This document shows positions 37,637 to 45,751 of a DNA stretch of 45,777 nt, in pieces; position 1 is the first letter of the stretch, and every line of letters begins with the position of its first letter. A program made the translations under genes and the position numbers. The stretch comes from Rhizorhapis sp. SPR117 (lineage in GTDB: Bacteria; Pseudomonadota; Alphaproteobacteria; Sphingomonadales; Sphingomonadaceae): the NCBI RefSeq assembly GCF_021742065.1, contig NZ_JAKKIE010000033.1, positions 1 through 45,777 of the forward strand, read 5' to 3'. A model generated the notes under the pieces. That model did no database searches. It worked only from the letters and a program-made list of their open reading frames with translations, and had not been told where the DNA came from.

Positions 37637-38431
37637 AGTTTTGACAGAGGACGTCGCGGCGGGCGCGGCAAGGACAAGCGGGACGGTTTCGGCGACGAAA
37701 GTTATGGAGGTTACGCGGAACAAGGCGGCGGTCGTTTTGGCGGCGGCTCTGATCGCGGTGGCGGCTTTGGCGGAGGCTTCGGTGACCGTGGCGGTTTTGC
37801 CGGCGGCGGTGATCGTGGTGGCTTCGGCGGTGGTGCTGGCGGTTTCGGCGGCGCACCTCGCGGTGGCGGCGGTGGTGCACGCGGCGGCATGCCTGCACAG
37901 GTCGTTGGCGAAGGCAAAGGCGTTGTAAAATTCTTTAATGGCCAAAAGGGCTTTGGCTTCATCGTTCGTGACGATGGTGGCGAAGATGTGTTCGTGCATA
38001 TCAGCGCTGTTGAACAGGCTGGTCTTACGGGCCTGGCCGAAGGCCAGCCGCTGGAATTCACGCTCGTGGACCGGGGCGGCAAGGTTTCGGCTACTGACCT
38101 GAAGATTGAGGGAGAACCTCTTCCGGTCACTGATTCGCCTCCTGCGCAACGAGATCGCGGCGATCGCACCGGCTTTGGCGGTGATCGCGCAACGCCACAG
38201 CGCCAGCTGACAGGCGAAAAATCCAGCGGGACAGTGAAATTCTTCAATGCCATGAAGGGGTTTGGTTTCATCCAACGCGATGACGGTCAGCCTGACGCCT
38301 TTGTTCATATCAGCGCCGTCGAACGCGCCGGCATGAGCGGGCTTAATGAAGGAGATCGGCTGGATTTCGAACTGGAGGTTGACCGGCGTGGTAAATATGC
38401 CGCAGTGAATCTACAGCCTAAGCAAGACTGA
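37634..38431 (+). CDS. Double cold-shock-domain protein with glycine-rich N-terminus
   Basis: Residues 1-90 are low complexity, with repeated RGG, GGGF and DRGG units. Cold-shock domain 1 spans about 94-158 and domain 2 about 197-261. Both have RNP1 (KGFGFI at 105-110 and 208-213) and RNP2 (VFVHIS at 119-124, AFVHIS at 222-227). Cold-shock domains bind single-stranded RNA and melt structure. An RGG-like tail adds RNA affinity in other proteins, so an RNA chaperone is the likely role. Alphaproteobacterial double-domain proteins are known, but the long glycine-rich head is less usual. The leader can form a start-hiding hairpin. Confidence 0.92.
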   Translation: MSFDRGRRGGRGKDKRDGFGDESYGGYAEQGGGRFGGGSDRGGGFGGGFGDRGGFAGGGDRGGFGGGAGGFGGAPRGGGGGARGGMPAQVVGEGKGVVKFFNGQKGFGFIVRDDGGEDVFVHISAVEQAGLTGLAEGQPLEFTLVDRGGKVSATDLKIEGEPLPVTDSPPAQRDRGDRTGFGGDRATPQRQLTGEKSSGTVKFFNAMKGFGFIQRDDGQPDAFVHISAVERAGMSGLNEGDRLDFELEVDRRGKYAAVNLQPKQD

Positions 38432-38460
38432 ATCGACTCAGTTAACATCTGCGTTCGTAG

Positions 38461-38489
38461 TAAAGCCGGGCCTTAATGGTCCGGCTTTA
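38461..38489. terminator. Bidirectional terminator between the cold-shock gene and the GGCT-like gene
   Basis: TAAAGCCGGGCC (38461-38472) pairs with GGTCCGGCTTTA (38478-38489) through 12 pairs including one G-U, around TTAAT. It lies 29 bases after the cold-shock stop. It also holds the TAA stop of the convergent GGCT-like gene (38487-38489), so one hairpin can serve both genes. The T-runs are short, so efficiency may be modest. Confidence 0.7.
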
Positions 38490-38876
38490 TACGTTGTGCC
38501 AAATCAGCGTCATATCTGATGTGACTGGATGATTATAATAGTAAGCCCAAGCTGACAAATTCATGCCATTGCATCGCACCATCGTCACTTCCCGGCGATA
38601 TTCATGGGGCTGCGGAAAGCGGTTCGTGCATTCTTCATAATCGTCGAGCAGAGGCAATAGATTTTCCGGCGAATGGAGATGGAAAAGATCGCCGTTGACT
38701 ACGCTGCCAGGGTCATCCGTCCGCACTAACCCAGGATACCAGTCAATCCGGTACAATGCGCCTTGTGTCGTGGCCGTTCCCACGTAATCAGCGCCGCTGG
38801 CGAGTGTCGCCGCCATCGGATGATCGCTACTGCGCCGAAGCGAGCCATAAACGAAAAGCAGATCAGGATCTGTCAT
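38487..38876 (-). CDS. Gamma-glutamylcyclotransferase-like (AIG2/GGCT) protein
   Basis: About 129 residues with the substrate-loop motif VYGSLRR (residues 8-14 from the chosen start), DDYEECTNRFP with a likely catalytic glutamate region, and the strand block YRREVTMV. Relatives split gamma-glutamyl peptides or glutathione-type substrates, but many members are unproven. The start at 38876 (MTDPDLLF) is preferred; another ATG four codons upstream at 38888 is possible. It has few G/C-rich codons compared with its neighbours. Confidence 0.8.
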   Translation of the reverse strand: MTDPDLLFVYGSLRRSSDHPMAATLASGADYVGTATTQGALYRIDWYPGLVRTDDPGSVVNGDLFHLHSPENLLPLLDDYEECTNRFPQPHEYRREVTMVRCNGMNLSAWAYYYNHPVTSDMTLIWHNV

Positions 38877-38947
38877 ATGCACAGGCATAGAGTACCAGCG
38901 GGTGCAAATCGCGGGATTTTGATATAAACGGCAAAACCCATAAAATG

Positions 38948-38985
38948 AAAACCGCCCACCGGATATATACCGAGGGGCGGTTTTT
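38948..38985 (-). terminator. Terminator downstream of the 27-residue membrane peptide gene
   Basis: AAAACCGCCC (38948-38957) pairs perfectly with GGGCGGTTTT (38975-38984), with a small inner CGG/CCG hairpin in the loop. Ts lie on both flanks, so it can work in either direction. On the minus strand it starts six bases after the stop of the small gene at 38991, which supports that gene being a real transcription unit. Confidence 0.8.
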
Positions 38986-38990
38986 CATGT

Positions 38991-39074
38991 TCAGGCGAAC
39001 AGGACAGTCGTATAGGTCAATATATTGACCGCAACGGCAATCAGTCCCACCCCACCATATTGGGCGATACTCAT
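38991..39074 (-). CDS. 27-residue single-span membrane peptide
   Basis: The minus strand carries GGAGGT at 39079-39084, four bases before an ATG at 39074. A 27-codon frame ending in TGA follows, and six bases later a strong terminator. The peptide starts MSIAQYGGVGLIAVAVNI and continues to LTYTTVLFA; nearly all of it is one hydrophobic helix. I know no family for it. Such peptides often regulate a membrane enzyme or transporter, but no partner is evident. The leader includes the hairpin TTCGCC/GGCGAA at 39103-39120. Its neighbours do not suggest a role. Confidence 0.65.
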   Translation of the reverse strand: MSIAQYGGVGLIAVAVNILTYTTVLFA

Positions 39075-39153
39075 ATAAACCTCCTGCACATATTTCTTCT
39101 GGTTCGCCTCAAATGGCGAAACACCGCATAATTCGCAAACGCAAAAATGTTCG

Positions 39154-39178
39154 ATGCAATTGCAGAAAATGCAATTGC
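39154..39178. promoter_or_regulatory. Two direct copies of ATGCAATTGC
   Basis: ATGCAATTGC occurs at 39154-39163 and again at 39169-39178, so the copies repeat every 15 bases. The first extends to the perfect palindrome TGCAATTGCA. The pair lies about 80-104 bases upstream of the small peptide start and 40-60 bases past the ABM gene stop. Two evenly spaced palindromes in an AT-rich gap suggest a regulator-binding site for the small gene. This is inference. Confidence 0.4.
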
Positions 39179-39215
39179 TTTATCTACCTGAAAAATGGTG
39201 ATTAATTTTGCATCT

Positions 39216-39551
39216 CTACATCGAAGACGATATACTGCGCTGCAACATATCGTCCGTTACGGTCATGGTGAAGATCGGAGCATGGTTCGGAGGACCATCC
39301 GCTACCGCGTCCTGGAACATCGCACGGGCTTCCTCATCATCATAGACCATCTTGCGGTCAAAAGCCGCTTGCCATGTCGCTTCGTCGGGCCATTCGGCAT
39401 ATCCAACAAAGCGACCGTCGGCATTTTGGTGCAGGCGCGAGCCATAGGAGCCATATATTCGCGTGATCTCCGCCGTCCCGCGCCGCCAAGCCTCACGAAA
39501 TTGTTCTTCCTTGCCCGGGTGTACCCGCCACCAATAGACCGCAACGAACAT
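39216..39551 (-). CDS. Antibiotic biosynthesis monooxygenase-like (ABM) domain protein
   Basis: A 111-residue protein with a ferredoxin-like ABM fold: FVAVYWWRVHPGKEEQFREAW at the start and YAEWPDEATWQAAF in the middle. Members range from quinol monooxygenases to heme-degrading or purely structural proteins, so no reaction is assigned. AGGAG lies eight bases before the ATG. It follows the AraC-type gene by 27 bases and is probably controlled or co-expressed with it. Confidence 0.8.
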   Translation of the reverse strand: MFVAVYWWRVHPGKEEQFREAWRRGTAEITRIYGSYGSRLHQNADGRFVGYAEWPDEATWQAAFDRKMVYDDEEARAMFQDAVADGPPNHAPIFTMTVTDDMLQRSISSSM

Positions 39552-39578
39552 TCTTGTCTCCTATCTGCCATGCGCCGC

Positions 39579-40451
39579 TTATGCGATATTTTCTGTCCAA
39601 TCGTCCCTTGGGCCGATTTTTCTTTCAAGCCGGAATTGCAGGCCCGCAGTGAACAGCGGCGTCGGCGTATGGGCGAATTGCTGAGGCGTCATTCCAATGA
39701 AGTACCGGAATTCACGGTTGCGGTGCGACTGATCGAAATAACGTAGTGCGGCCAACTCGTCATCGCTTGGATCGCCCAGCCCACGTATAGCCGTGGCCAT
39801 ATCCAGGAAGCGGCTCCGTCGGAGGATCAGTTTTGGTGTAAGGCCAAAGCCGGTCAGGCACTGCCGCTCGAACTGCCGTTCCGACAAGCCAAGTTGTGCG
39901 GCCACATCCTGTACCTGCCGCTTGCTGTCATGACGGGCGATGAATTCAAATACGGCCATCGCCCGGTCAATATGTCTCGTGCCGATATAATCCAGTCGCC
40001 TTAACAGTTCCGTCTCGACCGCAGCAACAATGTCGGCATCTTCGGTTAGCCTGGCTACATTATCGTACAAGCGATCTGCCGCATCACCCCATATGTCTGC
40101 AAGAGGCAGCATCCGATCCGCAAATTCACTGGCCGGTCGACGGAACAGGCCTCTCCAGCCGCAGGGACGAAATGCGACGCCAATGATCCGGAATGCGCCT
40201 CTGACACGCACCCGCAAAGGTTTGCTGCTGGCACCAAAAAAAACGACCTTACGCCCATCGCGCCAAACGCCCGGCTCGACTTCAGCGGCCCAGTCCCCCC
40301 TCTGCAAAATCCGGACAAAGGCGTTTTCCGCCAAAAGCTGGTCCACCAGTTCAAAATCATCCGGAAGCGCCGCTGAAAAAATATAATGTCGTGCAATATA
40401 TGGAGCCAACGCCGCCGACGGCGGATAGCTGCGCGATGTCAGCATGCCCAT
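39579..40451 (-). CDS. AraC family transcriptional regulator
   Basis: The 290-residue protein has an N-terminal ligand-type domain (residues 1-150; the blocks RYPP-like SYPPSAALAPYIARHY and GVAFRPCGW resemble the DUF6597 type). A C-terminal AraC DNA-binding domain begins near residue 185, with VQDVAAQLGLSERQFERQC as the first helix-turn-helix and YFDQSHRNREFRYFIGMTPQQF as the second. A second ATG two codons later is possible. Its target is likely the adjacent ABM gene. Confidence 0.87.
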   Translation of the reverse strand: MGMLTSRSYPPSAALAPYIARHYIFSAALPDDFELVDQLLAENAFVRILQRGDWAAEVEPGVWRDGRKVVFFGASSKPLRVRVRGAFRIIGVAFRPCGWRGLFRRPASEFADRMLPLADIWGDAADRLYDNVARLTEDADIVAAVETELLRRLDYIGTRHIDRAMAVFEFIARHDSKRQVQDVAAQLGLSERQFERQCLTGFGLTPKLILRRSRFLDMATAIRGLGDPSDDELAALRYFDQSHRNREFRYFIGMTPQQFAHTPTPLFTAGLQFRLERKIGPRDDWTENIA

Positions 40452-40630
40452 GGCCCATTCCTGTTATCGGTGCGATCCGAAGGACATCGTAGGTTTTCCT
40501 CAGGCAGCACGCAATAGCGACGAAACACCGCATTCCCACGATCGAAGGCGACCATTGGCCACAAAGCATGGAACGGATGACGGGTCGAAAGGTTATTCCA
40601 ACATAGTACAACAAGCCCAAGGAGGGTTGC

Positions 40631-40852
40631 ATGTCTCGAACTACTCTGGCTTGCCTCGCCACTGGAACCGCACTTCTTTTAGCCGGCTGCACGGGCAGCC
40701 GTGTCGGTGACAGCGCTTTGATCGGCGCGGGTGCGGGCGCGGTGGCAGGGGAAGTCATCAGCGGCAGTCCGGTTACCGGCGCAGTCGTTGGTGCAGCGGG
40801 TGGCGCCGTTGTAGGCGTAGCCACGAAGGATGATGATTCGCGGCGTCGCTGA
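40631..40852 (+). CDS. Small glycine-zipper lipoprotein
   Basis: A 73-residue protein with a lipoprotein signal: LLLAGC puts the lipidated cysteine at residue 20. The mature part is a glycine/alanine/valine-rich segment (about residues 27-62) of the YMGG/glycine-zipper type, with repeats such as GAGAGAVAGE and GAAGGAVVG, and the tail is basic (DDSRRR). Such proteins sit in the outer membrane or between the membranes, and some respond to envelope stress. AAGGAGG lies just before the ATG. Confidence 0.85.
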   Translation: MSRTTLACLATGTALLLAGCTGSRVGDSALIGAGAGAVAGEVISGSPVTGAVVGAAGGAVVGVATKDDDSRRR

Positions 40853-40923
40853 TCTGCTTTCCTTCTCCCTCCCATATCTCTAAATGGAAGCAGGGATAGT
40901 CGGAAGACGGGATAAAAGCAGCC

Positions 40924-42132
40924 ATGCCACACAGCGATGTTATCATATTAGGCGGCGGCTTGACGGGCATGACGCTCGCGCTGGCGCTTGATGCGCATGG
41001 CGTTCGTTGCGCGGTCGTTGATCCGGTTGACACCCAAAAGACTATCGCCACCGATTTCGATGGCCGGGTGTCGGCCATTTCCAGTTCCAGTTACCGTCTG
41101 CTCGAAGCCATTGGCGTGGGCCAGCATCTCAGCGGCAAAGGTTGCCCCATCCGCAAAATCTGGGTCAGCGACGGCCTTGCCCCTGGCACACTGGATTTCA
41201 CACCGGGCGAAGATGATGACCCGTTGGGCATCATGTTCGAAAACCGTGAGTTGCGCCTTGCCCTGCAAGCGGCATCGCGCACCGCCAAAAAGCTCGACCT
41301 GCACATTCCCGGAAGGGCGGCACACGTCGATCGGAACAGCGACGGCGTGCGAGTCGTGCTGGAGGATGGAACGGCGCTGTCGGCCGGCCTGCTGGTCGCG
41401 GCGGAAGGACGCCATTCACCCACGCGTGATGCGGCGCACATCAATGCTGCCCGCTGGACCTATGACGAAGTTGCTATCGTCACCGCGATCCGTCACGAAA
41501 AGCCCCACGATAATGTCGCCTACGAGATATTCTACCCCGACGGCCCATTCGCGCTGTTGCCGATGCTGCCGGGTAACCGTTCGGCGATTGTCTGGACAGT
41601 GCCCAAAAAGCGCGCGCCAGCTCTGCTGGCACTGAACGAGCGTGCATTGCTGGCCGAAATGCAAAAGCGCATTGGTGGTTTTCTAGGGGAAATCAGCTTT
41701 GCCGCACCACGGTCCAGCTATCCCCTGGGCTTCCATCACAGCGCCCGCGTCGTTGACACCCGGTTGGCGCTGGTGGGTGATTCGGGACATGGCATCCATC
41801 CGGTCGCCGGACAGGGTTTGAACCTCGGCTTCCGCGATGTCGCAGCACTGACAGAAGTGCTGGTGGACGGAATGCGGCTCGGCCTCGATCCGGGTGACGC
41901 GCAACTGCTCAAACGCTATGATCGCTGGCGAAGCTTGGACAACCTGATGGTTGCAGGAGTCAGCGACAGCACCATCCGCCTGTTTGGCCTGCGGGGAAAG
42001 ACAGCCTCCGCCGCCCGCCGCCTGGGCATGAGCATGATCGGCAAGCTGCCGCCGCTCAAGGACCGCATCATGAGCGAAGCGCGCGGCGAGTCGGGCGACA
42101 GACCCAAATTGCTGCAGGGCATGGAACTATAA
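40924..42132 (+). CDS. UbiH/UbiF/COQ6-family FAD monooxygenase
   Basis: A class A flavoprotein hydroxylase of ubiquinone synthesis. It shows the FAD-binding start IILGGGLTGMTLALAL, the DG-type middle region and the family hallmark GDSGHGIHPVAGQGLNLGFRDV near residue 280. Length is 402 residues. Members add hydroxyl groups at C1, C5 or C6 of the ubiquinone ring. Position specificity cannot be read from sequence, so no single symbol is given. The COQ9 gene at 15937-16599 may serve the same pathway. Confidence 0.9.
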   Translation: MPHSDVIILGGGLTGMTLALALDAHGVRCAVVDPVDTQKTIATDFDGRVSAISSSSYRLLEAIGVGQHLSGKGCPIRKIWVSDGLAPGTLDFTPGEDDDPLGIMFENRELRLALQAASRTAKKLDLHIPGRAAHVDRNSDGVRVVLEDGTALSAGLLVAAEGRHSPTRDAAHINAARWTYDEVAIVTAIRHEKPHDNVAYEIFYPDGPFALLPMLPGNRSAIVWTVPKKRAPALLALNERALLAEMQKRIGGFLGEISFAAPRSSYPLGFHHSARVVDTRLALVGDSGHGIHPVAGQGLNLGFRDVAALTEVLVDGMRLGLDPGDAQLLKRYDRWRSLDNLMVAGVSDSTIRLFGLRGKTASAARRLGMSMIGKLPPLKDRIMSEARGESGDRPKLLQGMEL

Positions 42133-42157
42133 GCGTCTTTATGGGAGGATCACCGAA

Positions 42158-42700
42158 ATGACTGAACTCACGGACATAGCATTCACGACGATCAACGGCC
42201 AAAAGGCCTCACTGGCCGATTACAGTGGAAAGGTCGCGCTGATCGTCAATACCGCCTCCAAATGCGGACTGACGCCCCAATATGAGGCGCTGCAAGGGCT
42301 TTATGAAGAATATCAGGATCGGGATTTCACGGTGCTTGGTTTTCCAGCCAATAATTTTGCTGGACAGGAGCCAGGCACGGACGGCGACATCGCCAGCTTT
42401 TGCAGCGTGAATTATGGCGTCACATTTCCAATGTTGTCGAAAATCAGCGTCGCAGGCGATGACAAACACCCCTTATACGCGGCGCTGATCGAAGCCGCTC
42501 CGCCGGCTCAACCCGATGGCGGCGAAGCGATGCGCCAGAAACTATCCGGCCACGGCATAACACCCAATCCCGCTCCCGAGATTACCTGGAATTTCGAAAA
42601 ATTCCTGATTGGCCGGGACGGCAAAGTGATTACACGTTTTGCACCCGACGTCGCACCCGATGCGGATGTTGTTGTCGAGGCAATCGAAGCCGCTTTATAA
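42158..42700 (+). CDS. Glutathione/thioredoxin peroxidase family protein
   Basis: The peroxidatic cysteine is C36 (NTASKCGLTPQY), with Q70 (GQEPG) and W144-N145 (TWNFEKFL) completing the catalytic tetrad. C82 (FCSVNYGVTFP) is the usual resolving cysteine, so the enzyme probably uses thioredoxin. Length is 180 residues, with an insert of about 20 residues between the KHPLY and TWNF blocks compared with the shortest relatives. GGGAGG lies ten bases before the ATG. It follows the UbiH-type gene by 25 bases, in the same direction. Confidence 0.93.
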   Translation: MTELTDIAFTTINGQKASLADYSGKVALIVNTASKCGLTPQYEALQGLYEEYQDRDFTVLGFPANNFAGQEPGTDGDIASFCSVNYGVTFPMLSKISVAGDDKHPLYAALIEAAPPAQPDGGEAMRQKLSGHGITPNPAPEITWNFEKFLIGRDGKVITRFAPDVAPDADVVVEAIEAAL

Positions 42701-42710
42701 CAAAGGCGCA

Positions 42711-42896
42711 TCAGGCGCGCCGGTCGTTCAGCCTCCGCGCCTCGTCCACCAGCATCACCGGCACGCCGTCACGTAGGGGATAGGCGAGCCCTGCCTGTTC
42801 GGAAATCAGTTCCCGCGCCTCTTCGTCATAGCGCAGCGGTCCGCGTGTCAGTGGACACACCAATATTTCAAGCAGTGCAGGGTCAAACCCTGTCAT
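42711..42896 (-). CDS. Trm112 family (YcaR-type) protein
   Basis: A 61-residue protein matching the Trm112p-like family: [17 protein letters not shown] near the start and [18 protein letters not shown] at the end. Bacterial members are small zinc-ribbon-like proteins that may activate methyltransferases; here the first cysteine remains but the pairing cysteines do not, so zinc binding is doubtful. The ATG overlaps the LON-domain gene's stop (ATGA). Confidence 0.9.
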   Translation of the reverse strand: MTGFDPALLEILVCPLTRGPLRYDEEARELISEQAGLAYPLRDGVPVMLVDEARRLNDRRA

Positions 42897-43507
42897 TGCA
42901 GCGTCGCCCGGTCATCGCCGTCGTGGCGCGCGAAGAACTGCATCAGCTGAATGATCAGCTCGGCCCGGTCATTAAGGCATTCGGCCTCCAGCAACGCCTG
43001 TTTGGCTGCGGCATCGAATGGCGCAATCTGGGCAATGCCATTGACCAGAGCCGCGTCGTCCAGCTTCGACACAGCGGTCCAGTCGACCGCATAGCCCTGC
43101 ACCTCGGCAAAACGCCGCGATTCCCGTTCCAGTGCCGCACGCTCCACGCTTGCCAATATGTCGTCGTCAGAAGGGTCATCTTCAATTTCCGCCTCGATCT
43201 GGCGAAAGGCAGTTGTCACGTCGAGTTCCCTGCAAACGCGAAAGCGGGAGATGCCCTCCAGCACAATATTGTACCGCCCGTCCTCCAGCGCCTCGACATC
43301 GGCGATGCGGCCAAGACAACCCATATTATAAAGAGGCGGTAACAGCCCTTGCTCCCGCGGCTGGATCATACCGATGCGTCGGTCCCGCGCCATGGCGTCG
43401 CTCACCAATGCACGATAGCGTGGCTCGAAAATGTGAAGCGGCAAATGCATGCCCGGAAACAGCAGCGCCCCGGCAAGAGGAAAGATGGAAATGCGCTGAA
43501 TTGCCAT
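42893..43507 (-). CDS. LON substrate-binding domain protein
   Basis: A 204-residue protein that is only the N-terminal domain of Lon protease: [27 protein letters not shown] at the start, then the [10 protein letters not shown] and GISRFRV blocks. It has no ATPase or protease part. Such stand-alone domains are common in alphaproteobacteria and probably bind unfolded protein. The ATG at 43507 is one base after the thioredoxin-type stop; the frame upstream to 43573 lies inside that gene. Confidence 0.9.
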   Translation of the reverse strand: MAIQRISIFPLAGALLFPGMHLPLHIFEPRYRALVSDAMARDRRIGMIQPREQGLLPPLYNMGCLGRIADVEALEDGRYNIVLEGISRFRVCRELDVTTAFRQIEAEIEDDPSDDDILASVERAALERESRRFAEVQGYAVDWTAVSKLDDAALVNGIAQIAPFDAAAKQALLEAECLNDRAELIIQLMQFFARHDGDDRATLQ

Positions 43508-43508
43508 T

Positions 43509-44420
43509 TCAACCGAACAATATTGCCGACAGGCGACGACGCTGAGCCGAAACCCACGCATCTTCCAGACCAACGACTTCGAACAGCTTCAACAGTTGGG
43601 TGCGAGCGGCGCCATCGTTCCAGTCCCGGTCGCGCCGAATGATCTCCAACAAGGCATCGGCCACACCATCATTGTCGTGCTGCGCCATCAAACCGCCCGC
43701 CAGTTCAAAGCGTGCCTGATGATCGTCGGGGTTTTCATCAACCTTGCGCTGCAAGGCATCCAGATTATCGACCGGCACTGCCTGTTGCGCCAGATCCAGT
43801 GCCGAACGAACTCGCGTCATGGCAGGCGTTTTGGCCAGCTCTTCGGACAGGCCGGCGTAAATGGCCTCGGCTTCCCCGGTCTCACCCATGGCGATCAGCG
43901 CCCGCAACTGGCCCGCCAGCGCATCCGCACTGTCCGGGGCTATGTCGATAATCTGGGTAAAAATACTCAACGCACGCTGCGCATCCCCGCCCGCCAGTGC
44001 CTCTTCGCCCATGGCGAGCAGCGGCGCTATATCCTGCGCCACATCCTTTTCGTGCGACTCGATGGGTAATTTCGCCAAAAGCTGATCAAGCATCTGCTTA
44101 TATTGCGCCTCGGTACGGGCGGGCGTCAGGTCGGCGACCGGCTGACCCTGAAAAACAGCATAGACGGTGGGGATGGACTGCACACGAAACTGGCTGGCGA
44201 TGAATTTATTTTCATCGACATCCACCTTGACCAGTTTCACGCCCTTGTCGGCATAATCAGCCGCAATCTTGTCCAGAACAGGAGCCAGTTGTTTACATGG
44301 CCCGCACCATTCCGCCCAGAAATCCACAATGATCAATTGCGTCATCGAAGGTTCGACAACGTCGCGCCGGAACACCTCCACCTCAGCCTTTTCCGCCTCA
44401 CTCAATCCCAACGTCGCCAA
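43509..44420 (-). CDS. Thioredoxin-TPR protein, CnoX/YbbN-like
   Basis: The N-terminal thioredoxin fold (residues 25-115) keeps WCGPC at 38-42. The C-terminal half is helical, with TPR-like repeats, as in YbbN/CnoX, a chaperedoxin that holds proteins for GroEL and DnaK. E. coli CnoX has lost the usual active-site cysteine pair, while this one retains both, as is common in other bacteria. The start is TTG at 44420, supported by AGGAG seven bases upstream; no nearby ATG fits. It forms a set with the LON-domain and Trm112 genes. Confidence 0.88.
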   Translation of the reverse strand: MATLGLSEAEKAEVEVFRRDVVEPSMTQLIIVDFWAEWCGPCKQLAPVLDKIAADYADKGVKLVKVDVDENKFIASQFRVQSIPTVYAVFQGQPVADLTPARTEAQYKQMLDQLLAKLPIESHEKDVAQDIAPLLAMGEEALAGGDAQRALSIFTQIIDIAPDSADALAGQLRALIAMGETGEAEAIYAGLSEELAKTPAMTRVRSALDLAQQAVPVDNLDALQRKVDENPDDHQARFELAGGLMAQHDNDGVADALLEIIRRDRDWNDGAARTQLLKLFEVVGLEDAWVSAQRRRLSAILFG

Positions 44421-44525
44421 TTAAGGTCTCCTGCTTGTCCGTTTTGAATAGCACATAATGTGGGGCATTACCCCCGCTGCGCAACCATAACGCCAATATT
44501 GTTTCACGAAAGCGGCGAAAGGGAC

Positions 44526-44554
44526 TTGCCGATACAAAAAACCGATGCTAGTTC
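44526..44554 (+). promoter_or_regulatory. Possible promoter of tRNA-Gly
   Basis: TTGCCG at 44526-44531 and TAGTTC at 44549-44554 are 17 bases apart and 45 bases upstream of the tRNA. The -35 part is good, but the -10 part is poor, so this is only a guess. Confidence 0.3.
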
Positions 44555-44598
44555 CCGCGCCTCACCTGCCACCCGGCCCAGCGCCATGTGGCCGCCGA

Positions 44599-44673
44599 GC
44601 GGGCGTAGCTCAGGGGTAGAGCACAACCTTGCCAAGGTTGGGGTCGAGGGTTCGAATCCCTTCGCCCGCTCCA
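44599..44673 (+). tRNA. tRNA-Gly (GCC anticodon)
   Basis: The acceptor stem GCGGGCG (44599-44605) pairs with CGCCCGC (44663-44669). The anticodon stem CAACC/GGTTG encloses GCC at 44631-44633, and the T arm carries GTTCGAATC. The CCA end is encoded (44671-44673). Length is 75 bases. The 3' end of such a tRNA gene is a favoured integration site, and foreign-looking DNA follows directly. Confidence 0.97.
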
Positions 44674-44980
44674 GAAATCATCGTGAAATCAATGGTTTCT
44701 GGGGCGAGAACTCGGTCGGCGAATAGTCCGATTTATTCCAGTTCACCACCAGTTCACCACCGCGACTGGGTAGACCCGGAATCTTGCTGCCATTGTGGCG
44801 CGGAACGGAGGGGAACGTCTTCCCCTGCGTTTGAGCTTCGCTTCGCGAATCTCAAACGACCCCTTCTACGGGGCTGCGCCCCGTAACGCCCCTTCAAGAG
44901 TGAGAGTGCTGCCGGTTGGCCGTGACGGATTGAGTGTCACGAGAGAGGCTCGGGACCGATCCGTCGCGGAGACCCAAGCG
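44674..44980. other. Non-coding start of an integrated element after tRNA-Gly
   Basis: No gene is convincing in these 307 bases. An inverted repeat begins in the tRNA CCA end: CCAGAAA (44671-44677) pairs with TTTCTGG (44696-44702). The 11-base unit CCAGTTCACCA stands twice in tandem at 44738-44759. Two more hairpins follow: GTTTGAG/CTCAAAC (44829-44857) and ACGGGGC-TGC-GCCCCGT (44868-44884). Such repeats fit recombinase arm sites or the leader of the ardC gene in an integrative element. The matching attachment copy is not in the window. Confidence 0.5.
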
Positions 44981-45751
44981 ATGGCACATGCATGCACCCA
45001 CCGTTCCGCGAGCGCGCGGACCAATCTCTACGAACAGATCACCAACCGTATCATCGCCGAATTGGAAGCCGGCCGCGTCCCCTGGGTCCAGCCCTGGGGT
45101 TCGGCCGCCGCGAGCATCGGCATGCCCTATAATGCCGTCAGCAATCGGCGTTACAGCGGCATCAACGTGCTTACGCTCTGGGACGCCATCGTCTCGCGCG
45201 GCTTTTCCTCCCATGCCTTCTTGACCTTCCGGCAAGCGCTGGCACTCGGCGGTCACGTTCGGCGCGGCGAACAGGGCGTGGGCGTCATCTACACCCGTCG
45301 TTTCATTCCGAAGGAGGAGCGCCGCCGTGCCGACAATGAGGGCCACGAGCCGTCGGGCGGCATTCCCTTCCTCAAATGGTTCACCGTCTTCTCGGTCGAG
45401 CAGTGCGAGGGATTGCCCGAACGCATCTGCGAGCCGCCGCCGCCGATCCCAGAAGGACTGATCCTCCCGCAGGCCGAGGGGCTGATCGAAGCGACCGGTG
45501 CAGACTTCCGCATCGGCGGTCCATCGGCCTATTACTCACCCCGGCACGATTATGTGCAGGTGCCGCGGCCTGACGATTTTCATGATCCGGTCAACTGGCA
45601 CCGGACGGCTTTTCATGAGCTTGGTCACTGGAGTGGCGGCAAGTCCCGGTTCAATCGCGACCAGACCGGCAGTTTCGGTTCGGTCACTTATGGAAAGGAG
45701 GAACTGGTCGCCTTATCTGGACAGTCTGCGCCGCTCGCAACTTTGCAGTAA
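44981..45751 (+). pseudogene. ardC: ArdC-like antirestriction protein, C-terminally disrupted
   Basis: ArdC proteins of conjugative elements protect incoming single-stranded DNA and carry a zinc-peptidase-like domain. The N-terminal DNA-binding part has RIIAELEAGRVPWVQPWG and YSGINVLTLW. The zincin motif is HELGH (H212, E213, H216), then WSGGKSRFNRD and YGKEELVA. After residue 244 (45713) the usual text EI/EM.AAFL is absent, and twelve unrelated residues lead to a stop at 45751. Full-length relatives run to about 300 residues, so the gene is cut, by an insertion or rearrangement beginning near 45713. The ATG at 44981 is the best start, as no homologous text lies before it. Confidence 0.75.

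Noticed and set aside
37286..38308. Minus-strand 340-codon open frame, rich in Ala and Thr
   Set aside because: It is the complement of the glycine-rich cold-shock gene, whose GGC-type codons rarely give stops on the other strand. There is no ribosome site and no family resemblance.
44700..44980. Integrase gene end next to tRNA-Gly
   Set aside because: No frame here gives tyrosine-recombinase motifs; only repeats and hairpins are seen.
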